64,000 bases of DNA from Vibrio campbellii CAIM 519 = NBRC 15631 = ATCC 25920 (GTDB lineage Bacteria > Pseudomonadota > Gammaproteobacteria > Enterobacterales > Vibrionaceae), in contig NZ_CP015863.1 in NCBI RefSeq assembly GCF_002163755.1, positions 2,046,001 to 2,110,000 on the forward strand, read 5' to 3'. The notes below the pieces were generated by a model. The model saw only the letters and a list, made by a program, of their open reading frames with translations. It was not told where the DNA came from and made no database searches. The translations under genes were made by a program, and so were the position numbers. Positions 28,285-35,499 of the stretch are shown piece after piece. The stretch's first letter is position 1; every line of letters starts with the position of its first letter.

Positions 28285-28671
28285 TTAATTACGCTTTACC
28301 ACTCTGATCGAATATAAGACAAAAAAGATCAAAAATAGCAGCGAAAAGATCCACAGTAGCGCAGTGGAATAATTAAATGGCGGCTCATAAAGAACAATAT
28401 TCCCATAACGAGCAACGAGATAGTCCCTTATTTCTTGGTTTGAACTGCCCTCATTCGCCATCGTATTAACCTTTAAGCGCAGGTCTTTTGGCGCCTGTGC
28501 GTTGGATTCAACCAAGTTTTGGTTCTGGCATTGAGGACATCGTAAAGTCTTGGCTAGCGAGGTTGCGCGCTGTTACACTTCAATAGAATGAAACTCAAAC
28601 AGAACATCATTCTGTTGTAAATCTCACGACTTTGTAAGCGGAAAAAATAACAAAAACACCATTAAACTCAA
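28285..28671 (-). pseudogene. nrfF: nrfF (CcmH-type haem lyase subunit), two in-frame nonsense codons
   Basis: The frame encodes a whole NrfF/CcmH-like protein: a signal-type start (SLMVFLLFFPLTKS), the haem-lyase motif RCPQCQNQNLVESNAQ, then APKDLR, EIRDYLVARYGN, VLYEPPF and a C-terminal membrane segment. Stop codons interrupt it at 28624-28626 (TGA, at the signal-peptide end) and 28573-28575 (TAA). The TAA falls where E. coli NrfF has Gln (PQQQQQAL versus SIEV-stop-QRAT), so CAA to TAA is the likely change. No frameshift is present. NrfF works with NrfE and NrfG to attach the catalytic CxxCK haem of NrfA. Confidence 0.85.
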
Positions 28672-28681
28672 GAGAAGATAA

Positions 28682-29215
28682 TTAAATCGAAACATTCAAA
28701 TATCCTGAAAATATATCGTTCCATTTATCTGGTGTTAACTCCCCACGATATTTGATCAACACACGACCATTTTGATCAATCAAGTAGGTTTTAGGTGTTC
28801 CAATCACACCAAGTTCAACAGCGAGCTTTCCATTTGGATCACTGATCACTTCAATATATGGGTTTCGTTTGGAGCTCAAATATTCGCATGCAGCTTGTTT
28901 TTGGTCTCTGTAATTAAGTCCAACGATAGGTACACCGAGTTCTGATAGCTGCAATAGCTCCTAATGCTCTCGTCTGCATATTCCGCACCAAGATGCCCAA
29001 ACATTCAATAATTTATATCGGTCACTTTTGAGTAACTGTTTCGAAATCATCTCACCAGATATCAAAGATTCTGAACTAAAATTAGGAACCTCTAAATTTC
29101 GCTGTTGGGACAATTCTACATTTGGTCGCTCAGATAACCCAATCGCGGTCACAGCCGAAAACACAGCGACAGCCGTAACGAGACCTGCGAGTTTAAGCGA
29201 ATTTCTCGATCTCAT
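28682..29215 (-). pseudogene. DsbE/CcmG-type thioredoxin of the nrf cluster, one amber codon
   Basis: A complete frame of 178 codons for a membrane-anchored thioredoxin. The N-terminal anchor is LAGLVTAVAVFSAVTAIGLS, followed by LLNVWASWCGICRREH with active-site CGIC, VVGLNY-type GLNYRD, GVIGTPKTYLIDQNG and KYRGELTP. A TAG at 28961-28963 directly after REH stops translation; the frame continues unchanged as ELLQLSELG. E. coli DsbE reads AEHQYLNQLS there, so the amber codon replaces a Gln, as CAG to TAG would do. The gene starts inside the nrfE remnant (23-bp overlap), the usual coupling in haem-lyase operons. Confidence 0.85.
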
Positions 29216-29500
29216 GGATAGCTTCTCTCCTTCTCTTTACACCTATCATAAGCGCACCAAACACTGCTAATAACCCGCCTGACCATATCCACCAAATACC
29301 AGCACGGTACTGAACCTTGATTGCATCAGCATGGGTTTCCACTTTATCACCCAATGTAACGTAGTAATCACCATGCCATAAGTTTTCTAACCCGAGTAAC
29401 TGATAAACCATTGGGTAGAAAGTACCTAGGAAAACAATGGCTGTTGCAATAACTAGCAAGCCAATAGCGATGTATGCGGTATAAGCTCGACTGGCTAAAG
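29193..29500 (-). pseudogene. nrfE: nrfE (CcmF-type) 3' remnant
   Basis: Only the C-terminal part of a CcmF/NrfE protein is left: LASRAYTAYIAIGLLVIATA, FLGTFYPMVYQLLG, HGDYYVTLGDKV and WWIWSGGLLAVFGALM, the usual last membrane helix. A full protein has more than 600 residues; about 100 remain, with no start codon or ribosome site. The internal part between the GTFYP and DYYVTLG motifs also looks shortened compared with CcmF as I recall it. Its upstream end abuts the nrfA remnant on the opposite strand near 29500, marking a deletion point. Confidence 0.75.
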
Positions 29501-29501
29501 A

Positions 29502-29905
29502 TTGAAGTTTGAAATGACGCCTTTGAACAGAACCACCCTGAAAGCAGGTGCAACAGAAGATGAAATGCAGCCAATCCTACAAGATATTCGTCATGCCCAA
29601 TGGCGTTGGGATTACGCGATTGCCTCTCAGGCGTGCACATGCATGCACCTGAGGTGGCACTTGAAGTACTGGGTACTGCAGTTGACCGCGCAGCAGATAC
29701 TCGAACCAAGCTAGTTCGTTTACTGGCAACCAAGGGTATTACTGAACCAGTACAAATTCCAGATATCTCAACCAAAGCGAAAGCACGAGAAGCACTTGAT
29801 ATGGATATGGATATGGAAAAAATGAACAAAGAGGAGAAACACTTCCTAGAGACTGTCGTTCCGGACAGGGATAAAGCCGCGTCCGAACGTCAAGCTACAT
29901 ACTGA
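29502..29905 (+). pseudogene. nrfA: nrfA (pentahaem nitrite reductase) 3' remnant with frameshift
   Basis: Two overlapping frames give the C-terminal fifth of cytochrome c552: [29 protein letters not shown] in the first, [19 protein letters not shown] and [10 protein letters not shown] to the end in the second (each quoted in pieces). A missing C near 29629 (TCTCA-GGCGTG for TCTCACGGCGTG) explains the shift and removes the His of the SHG motif. All five haem motifs lie upstream and are absent. NrfA reduces nitrite to ammonium in the periplasm; here it is dead. The gene points away from the nrfE remnant. Confidence 0.82.
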
Positions 29906-29936
29906 TCAGTATCGATTGCATTGAGGTTACGCAGAT

Positions 29937-29970
29937 AAAACAAAGGACGCAGAAAGCGCCCTTTGTTTTT
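29937..29970 (+). terminator. bidirectional terminator after the nrfA remnant
   Basis: AAAACAAAGG-a-CGC / GCG-c-CCTTTGTTTT around a short loop, followed by T5. It also suits the convergent lipoprotein gene. Confidence 0.8.
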
Positions 29971-29994
29971 AATAAAGAGATAGAGAAAAATAAA

Positions 29995-30549
29995 CTAGCG
30001 ACGAGGCAGCCTCGGTCTAGGCTGAATATTTGGCCGCGTTTTAGGCATTTGCACATTAGGTCTTGCAGCAGGACGTTGAATTTGAGTCTCAGGCAGTGCT
30101 TTTCTTTGTTGCAGCTTTTCTTTCACCGCTTTGTCTTGTAAAGCCGCTGGCTCAATACGTTCTGGACGATTCTCCCACTTAGTTTGAATCTCTTGCTTTT
30201 GCTCGTCAGGCAATGATTGCCAATGATCGTCGAGTTGGCGTTTCATGTTATCGATATTGGCGGACATATCATCGTCCTTCCAATCCTCGACTTTGTCTTT
30301 GATGGATTGCTGTTGGTCTTCATCTAAGCCATTCCACCACTCTTCTAGTTTCTCTTTGTATTCGTCGTCGTTGTCGCAACAACCCGGATAGTAATAAATC
30401 CAGTAGTCGTCATGATCGTACCACCACGGATCGTAATAACCTGAAGAATAATAAACCGAAGAGGAAGAACCAGAATGATCGGAAGAGCTACAACCCGCTA
30501 ATACAGAGCCGCACAGCAAAACCAATATGCTTAGTGCCTTATTTTTCAT
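29995..30549 (-). CDS. Tyr/Trp/Asp-rich lipoprotein with basic Pro-Arg tail
   Basis: The protein has 184 residues. The lipoprotein signal is ALSILVLLCGSVLAGCSSS. Residues 30-65 are rich in Tyr, Trp and Asp (YYDPWWYDHDDYWIYYYPG, then CCDNDD with a vicinal Cys pair). Residues 68-140 are charged helices with paired Trp (EEWWNGLDEDQQQ, DDHWQSLPDEQKQEIQTKW). The last 35 residues are Pro/Arg/Gln repeats (RPAARPNVQMPKTRPNIQPR). No family is recognised. It lies between nrfG and the nrf remnants on the nrfG strand, 43 bp after it, so the two may be co-transcribed. Confidence 0.7.
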   Translation of the reverse strand: MKNKALSILVLLCGSVLAGCSSSDHSGSSSSVYYSSGYYDPWWYDHDDYWIYYYPGCCDNDDEYKEKLEEWWNGLDEDQQQSIKDKVEDWKDDDMSANIDNMKRQLDDHWQSLPDEQKQEIQTKWENRPERIEPAALQDKAVKEKLQQRKALPETQIQRPAARPNVQMPKTRPNIQPRPRLPRR

Positions 30550-30591
30550 TCGTTGCCCACCTTTCCCTCTACCGCTTGTTAAATTGTACGC

Positions 30592-31215
30592 TTACAACAG
30601 CTCTTTTGCTTTGTTGATAGAATGAATGATCTGCACTCTATCTAAATTTGGATCATTAGAATCTAATAATAGTACCCAAGTATCAATGGCTTCCTGAAAG
30701 CGGAATGACAGAAAATGGTCATTTGCGATCAAAGACAAAGCCGCTTCATTGCGCGGTTCTATCTGTAGAGCTTGCTCCAGAAGCAGGCTGACTTCTTGCG
30801 TCATAGATTGTTGGTGGATGTAGTATAAAGTGGTTGCCTTGGCAGCAAGTTGCGTGGCACTGACAGGTTCCGTCAGTTGGATCGCGTAATCAAAACAAAT
30901 CAACGCACCATCCAACTCACCTTCTAGCAGATAGTCCTGCCCTAACTGGAACCATAACTCAGCGTTATTTGGGTCTTCACTCAGTTGACCTTGGATTTCC
31001 TGCATTATATCGCGAGCAGTCATCATTCGAGACATTTCTACTTGGATTGGTTGAGGCGGTGTCAGACGCAGCAATAAGAAACTTGCGCTGGTCACGACGA
31101 GTACCAACAAACAAAAGCCAAACCACTGAGCAGGTTTCACTTTTGATGCACTCAAAGACAAGAGAACAATGAACAACCCCATCAAGGAGATGGCAACAAA
31201 GAACCAAACAGACAT
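30592..31215 (-). CDS. nrfG: NrfG-like TPR protein (haem-lyase accessory)
   Basis: The protein has 207 residues from ATG 31215 (AAAGGATG upstream). Two N-terminal membrane segments (MSVWFFVAISLMGLFIVLL; FGFCLLVLVVTSASFLLL) are followed by TPR repeats. The C-terminal half follows E. coli NrfG closely: AELWFQLGQDYLLEGE, ATTLYYIHQQSMTQ, LDRVQIIHSINKAKELL. NrfG helps NrfEF recognise the NrfA C-terminus when attaching the special haem. This copy is intact although nrfA, nrfE and nrfF beside it are broken, so it is either in early decay or has another role. Confidence 0.82.
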   Translation of the reverse strand: MSVWFFVAISLMGLFIVLLSLSASKVKPAQWFGFCLLVLVVTSASFLLLRLTPPQPIQVEMSRMMTARDIMQEIQGQLSEDPNNAELWFQLGQDYLLEGELDGALICFDYAIQLTEPVSATQLAAKATTLYYIHQQSMTQEVSLLLEQALQIEPRNEAALSLIANDHFLSFRFQEAIDTWVLLLDSNDPNLDRVQIIHSINKAKELL

Positions 31216-31286
31216 AACGCATCCTTTCAATAAAGATAACGCCAGTGTACGCATTTCTTGTCTCGATTGCGTTGATACAGATACAA

Positions 31287-31312
31287 AAAAGCCGAGCGTT
31301 ATGCTCGGCTTT
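31287..31312 (-). terminator. terminator of gyrA
   Basis: AAAGCCGAGC / GCTCGGCTTT with a five-base loop and T6 on the minus strand. Confidence 0.88.
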
Positions 31313-31342
31313 CAAATTTAGCGATTAAGAAGAAGCTTAAGC

Positions 31343-33982
31343 TTACTCTTCTTCTGAACCTTCTGCTGCATCGTCTGCTGCTGGCGCTTCAGGAGCTTGA
31401 CCTTCTGCGTTCGCCTCTGTTGCTTCTGCTTCTTCACCTTCTGGCAATTCAACTTCTTCAACTTCGTCGATACGTTGTAGGCCAACTACTGATTCGTCTT
31501 CAGCTGTACGGATAAGTGTCACACCTTGAGTGTTACGACCAACTTGGCTCACTTCCGCAACACGTGTACGTACTAGAGTACCAGCGTCGGTGATCATCAT
31601 CATCTCGTCGCCTTCTTCTACTTGTACCGCACCAACAACTGGACCGTTACGCTCAGAAACCTTGATAGACACAACGCCCTGAGTTGCACGACCTTTCGTT
31701 GGGTATTCCGCTAGTTCAGTACGCTTACCGTAGCCGTTTTGTGTAACCGTTAGGATATCGCCTTCGTTAGACGGAACGATTAGAGAAACAACTTGGTCTT
31801 CGTCTGCTAGTTTCATACCGCGAACACCTGCCGCTGTGCGACCCATTGCACGTACTTTGTCTTCGCTGAAGCGAACCACTTTACCTGCTTTAGAGAACAG
31901 CATGATGTCGCTATCGCCGTTTGTGATATCAACACCAATTAGTGAGTCATCATCACGTAGGTTCACAGCGATTAGACCGTTTGAACGTACGTTTGCAAAC
32001 TGGTTCAGTGGGGTCTTCTTAACCGTACCATCGCCTGTCGCCATGAAGATAAATTTCTCTGGTGAGAACTCATCAACAGGAAGAATTGCAGTGATACGTT
32101 CACCTTCCTCTAAAGGAAGGATGTTTACGATTGGCTTACCACGTGCAGTACGAGTTGCATGAGGCAATTGGTAAACTTTCAGACGGTAAGTCTTACCACG
32201 AGTAGAGAAACACAGAATGTTATCGTGAGTATTTGCAACAAGCAGACGTTCGATGAAGTCTTCATCTTTCATCTTCGTTGCACTCTTACCTTTACCACCA
32301 CGGCGCTGAGCTTCGTAGTCGCTTAGAATTTGGTACTTAACGTAACCTTCGTGAGACAGAGTTACTACTACGTCTTCACGAGCAATCAGCTCTTCCATGT
32401 CGATGTCATGGGTAGCTGCTGTGATTTCGGTACGACGAGCATCACCGTAACCATCGCGAACTGCTTCAAGCTCTTCGCGAATCACTTCCATTAGACGCTC
32501 AGTGCTTGCAAGGATGTGCATTAGCTCTGCGATTTCATCTAGAAGTGCTTTGTATTCATCAAGAATCTTCTCGTGCTCTAGACCGGTTAGACGGTGTAGA
32601 CGAAGTTCTAGAATAGCTTGTGCTTGAGTCTCAGTTAGGTAGTACAGACCATCACGGATACCGTATTGATCTTCTAGCCATTCAGGACGGGCTGCATCAG
32701 TACCAGCACGCTCAAGCATTGATGCTACGTTACCAAGATCCCAACCACGCGATACCAAGCCAACTTTTGCTTCAGCAGGTGTTGGTGCGTTTTTGATTAG
32801 CTCGATAACTTCATCGATGTTTGCAAGAGCAAGAGAAAGAGCTTCAAGGATATGAGCACGTTCACGCGCTTTGCGTAGTTCGAAGATAGTACGACGAGTT
32901 ACAACTTCACGACGGTGGTCAACGAAGCACTTCAACATGTCTTTTAGGTTGAATAGCTGTGGCTGGCCGTTGTTTAGCGCAACCATGTTGATACCGAAAG
33001 TCGTTTGAAGCTGAGTTTGTGCGTAAAGGTTGTTTAGAACCACTTCACCCACAGCGTCGCGCTTACATTCAATTACGATACGCATACCGTCTTTATCAGA
33101 CTCGTCGCGTAGTGCACTGATGCCTTCTACTTTCTTGTCTTTAACTAGCTCAGCGATCTTTTCGATCAAGCGAGCTTTGTTTACCTGGTAAGGGATTTCA
33201 GTGACGATGATGGTTTCTTTACCATTCTTCTCCACTTCGATTTCCGCTTTTGAACGCATGTAGATCTTGCCGCGACCAGTTTTGTACGCGTCTACGATGC
33301 CTTTACGACCGCTGATTAGCGCTGCCGTTGGGAAATCAGGACCAGGAATGTAATCCATTAGTTCATCAATCGTGATTTCTTCATTATTGATGAATGCAAG
33401 ACAGCCATCGATCACTTCGCCAAGGTTGTGCGGTGGGATGTTGGTTGCCATACCTACCGCGATACCAGAAGCACCGTTTACCAATAGGTTAGGAATTTTA
33501 GTTGGAAGAACCGCTGGGATTTGCTCCGTACCATCGTAGTTAGGTACGTAGTCCACGGTTTCTTTATCTAGGTCAGCCAGAAGTTCGTGGGCAATTTTCG
33601 CCATACGTACTTCGGTATAACGCATTGCCGCAGCAGAGTCGCCATCGATCGAGCCAAAGTTACCTTGACCATCGACCAGCATGTAACGAAGTGAGAACGG
33701 CTGAGCCATACGTACGATTGTGTCGTACACAGCACTATCACCGTGTGGGTGATATTTACCGATTACGTCGCCGACAACACGGGCTGATTTTTTATATGGT
33801 TTGTTCCAATCGTTGCCTAGTACGTTCATCGCGAATAAAACGCGGCGGTGTACTGGTTTTAGGCCATCACGCACATCTGGAAGAGCACGACCCACGATTA
33901 CTGACATCGCGTAGTCTAGGTATGAACCTCTAAGCTCATCTTCAATGTTTACGGGCGTGATCTCTTTAGCTAAATCGCTCAT
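31343..33982 (-). CDS. gyrA: DNA gyrase subunit A
   Basis: An 879-residue type IIA topoisomerase subunit that introduces negative supercoils with GyrB. The catalytic tyrosine is Y122 in AMRYTEVR. The quinolone-determining region reads [19 protein letters not shown], with Ser83 and Asp87, the susceptible wild-type residues. The C-terminal beta-pinwheel includes the GyrA box QRRGGKG, which is needed for DNA wrapping. The last 40 residues are a strongly acidic Glu/Ala tail, longer than in E. coli as I recall. It is monocistronic with its own terminator. Confidence 0.97.
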   Translation of the reverse strand: MSDLAKEITPVNIEDELRGSYLDYAMSVIVGRALPDVRDGLKPVHRRVLFAMNVLGNDWNKPYKKSARVVGDVIGKYHPHGDSAVYDTIVRMAQPFSLRYMLVDGQGNFGSIDGDSAAAMRYTEVRMAKIAHELLADLDKETVDYVPNYDGTEQIPAVLPTKIPNLLVNGASGIAVGMATNIPPHNLGEVIDGCLAFINNEEITIDELMDYIPGPDFPTAALISGRKGIVDAYKTGRGKIYMRSKAEIEVEKNGKETIIVTEIPYQVNKARLIEKIAELVKDKKVEGISALRDESDKDGMRIVIECKRDAVGEVVLNNLYAQTQLQTTFGINMVALNNGQPQLFNLKDMLKCFVDHRREVVTRRTIFELRKARERAHILEALSLALANIDEVIELIKNAPTPAEAKVGLVSRGWDLGNVASMLERAGTDAARPEWLEDQYGIRDGLYYLTETQAQAILELRLHRLTGLEHEKILDEYKALLDEIAELMHILASTERLMEVIREELEAVRDGYGDARRTEITAATHDIDMEELIAREDVVVTLSHEGYVKYQILSDYEAQRRGGKGKSATKMKDEDFIERLLVANTHDNILCFSTRGKTYRLKVYQLPHATRTARGKPIVNILPLEEGERITAILPVDEFSPEKFIFMATGDGTVKKTPLNQFANVRSNGLIAVNLRDDDSLIGVDITNGDSDIMLFSKAGKVVRFSEDKVRAMGRTAAGVRGMKLADEDQVVSLIVPSNEGDILTVTQNGYGKRTELAEYPTKGRATQGVVSIKVSERNGPVVGAVQVEEGDEMMMITDAGTLVRTRVAEVSQVGRNTQGVTLIRTAEDESVVGLQRIDEVEEVELPEGEEAEATEANAEGQAPEAPAADDAAEGSEEE

Positions 33983-34291
33983 AGAGCCATTATCCCTCTA
34001 TTATCTGATCGTAATTACGATACGTGTAAGGTGCAAAAATATAACACACAATTCATCAACGGGGCATCACTTTCCCACTCGTTTTATCAGGTTGTGAGCT
34101 TCGTTATGAGTTAAATGAAGAGAATTTGCACATTCATCCCATATCTTTCTGAAAACTGACTACATTTCCACCAATACCGCTCAAAAATCTCTCCTGTAGC
34201 GATTGTGAGAAAAGAAGCAGTTTTAACGTATCGTACCATTGGAGTATAATCACGCCTTCCAAAGGACTATTAGCGAAGCGATATAACTATC
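33983..34291. promoter_or_regulatory. divergent region between gyrA and ubiG
   Basis: 309 bp without an open gene. It must carry both promoters. A TATAAT-like element (GTATAATC, 34245-34252) lies 40 bp before ubiG. No clear operator was recognised. Confidence 0.45.
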
Positions 34292-34999
34292 ATGACAAAA
34301 GCACAAAACGTCGACCCAAGTGAAATTAAGAAATTCGAAGAGATGGCTTCCCGTTGGTGGGATTTAGAAGGCGAATTCAAACCACTTCACCAAATTAACC
34401 CGCTTCGCTTGAACTATGTCCTAGAGAAAGCTGACGGTATATTTGGCAAAAAGGTGCTCGATGTTGGCTGTGGCGGCGGTATCCTTGCGGAAAGCATGGC
34501 AAAAGAAGGCGCCGTCGTTACCGGTCTAGATATGGGTAAAGAACCTCTAGAAGTCGCGCGCCTGCACGCACTAGAGACGGGTACTAAACTGACTTACATC
34601 CAAAGCACAATCGAAGACCACGCCGCTGAAAATGCTGGCACCTATGATGTGGTGACTTGTATGGAGATGCTTGAGCACGTGCCAGATCCTCTTTCTGTGA
34701 TTCGTTCTTGTGCAGCGCTCGTGAAACCAGGCGGCCATGTCTTCTTCTCAACTTTAAACCGCAACATGAAATCTTACCTGTTTGCTATTGTCGGCGCAGA
34801 GAAACTGCTGAGAATCGTTCCGGAAGGCACACACGACCATGAGAAGTTCATCAAACCAGCAGAAATGATGAAGATGATTGATCAAACTGACCTAACCGAA
34901 ATGGGCATCACAGGTTTGCACTACAACCCTCTTAACGACAGCTACAAGCTCGGTCGTAATGTGGATGTAAACTACATCGTTCACACTACTAAATATTGA
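34292..34999 (+). CDS. ubiG: ubiquinone biosynthesis O-methyltransferase
   Basis: A 235-residue SAM-dependent enzyme carrying out both O-methylations of the ubiquinone ring. Motif I is [13 protein letters not shown], the acidic end of strand two is VTGLDMG, and post-I elements [14 protein letters not shown] and [16 protein letters not shown] are intact. The N-terminal helix [20 protein letters not shown] is the UbiG hallmark involved in membrane association. It is monocistronic and adjacent to gyrA, as in E. coli. Confidence 0.96.
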   Translation: MTKAQNVDPSEIKKFEEMASRWWDLEGEFKPLHQINPLRLNYVLEKADGIFGKKVLDVGCGGGILAESMAKEGAVVTGLDMGKEPLEVARLHALETGTKLTYIQSTIEDHAAENAGTYDVVTCMEMLEHVPDPLSVIRSCAALVKPGGHVFFSTLNRNMKSYLFAIVGAEKLLRIVPEGTHDHEKFIKPAEMMKMIDQTDLTEMGITGLHYNPLNDSYKLGRNVDVNYIVHTTKY

Positions 35000-35499
35000 T
35001 TTTTTGGATCGCGGCATTGTTCGTGATTAGGCAAAACTCGATATGAAATTTATGGGAAAGCGGTAGCACATAAGCGCCGCTTTTTTTGTCAATTTCTGTA
35101 GAAAAAAAGTGCTCTAGATTCCATTTTGACCAATCTATTTTTAACAAACAAAAACTGTCAAAGATCAAGGAAAATATTTTTACATACGGTTATTTATGAA
35201 CCGATCTGAAAAACGTAATTTTCCCCATTCAAGTCAGCCCTTTTCTCATCGGTTAGTGTCCACTTACTGATTTTTTTAATTTTGTTAGTTATCCACAAGT
35301 CATCCCAAATCTGTACCTTGAAAAATTGGGGTAACAGCACTATCTTGTAACTCGCAAACAAATGAACCCCTATATGTTGTGTTTAAGCTACAATATATAG
35401 ATAGACTTTGATCACAAAGCCGCCGCAAGTTTTACAAATTTTGCACATAAACAAACAAAAACACGGCTTTTATCAGTTTTCTTAGGGAAATAAAGCAGA
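35000..35499. promoter_or_regulatory. ubiG-nrdA intergenic region with paired NrdR-like boxes
   Basis: 500 bp without a gene. At 35366-35381 (ACCCCTATATGTTGTG) and 35388-35403 (CTACAATATATAGATA) lie two AT-cored near-palindromes of the NrdR-box type (consensus acaCtATATATagtgt). Their centres are about 22 bp apart, close to two helical turns, and 100-120 bp before nrdA. NrdR represses ribonucleotide reductase genes when dATP is ample. A/T-rich sequence at 35095-35290 could hold DnaA or Fis sites that I could not define. Confidence 0.55.

Noticed and set aside
28285..29215. Stop-codon recoding (read-through) in nrfF and the thioredoxin gene
   Set aside because: TAG, TAA and TGA all occur, with no selenocysteine or pyrrolysine context, and the neighbouring nrfE and nrfA are truncated; decay is simpler.
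29368..29829. 153-codon minus-strand frame across the nrf junction
   Set aside because: It runs antisense to the nrfA remnant and out of frame with nrfE; the product is Ser/Arg-rich with no motif.
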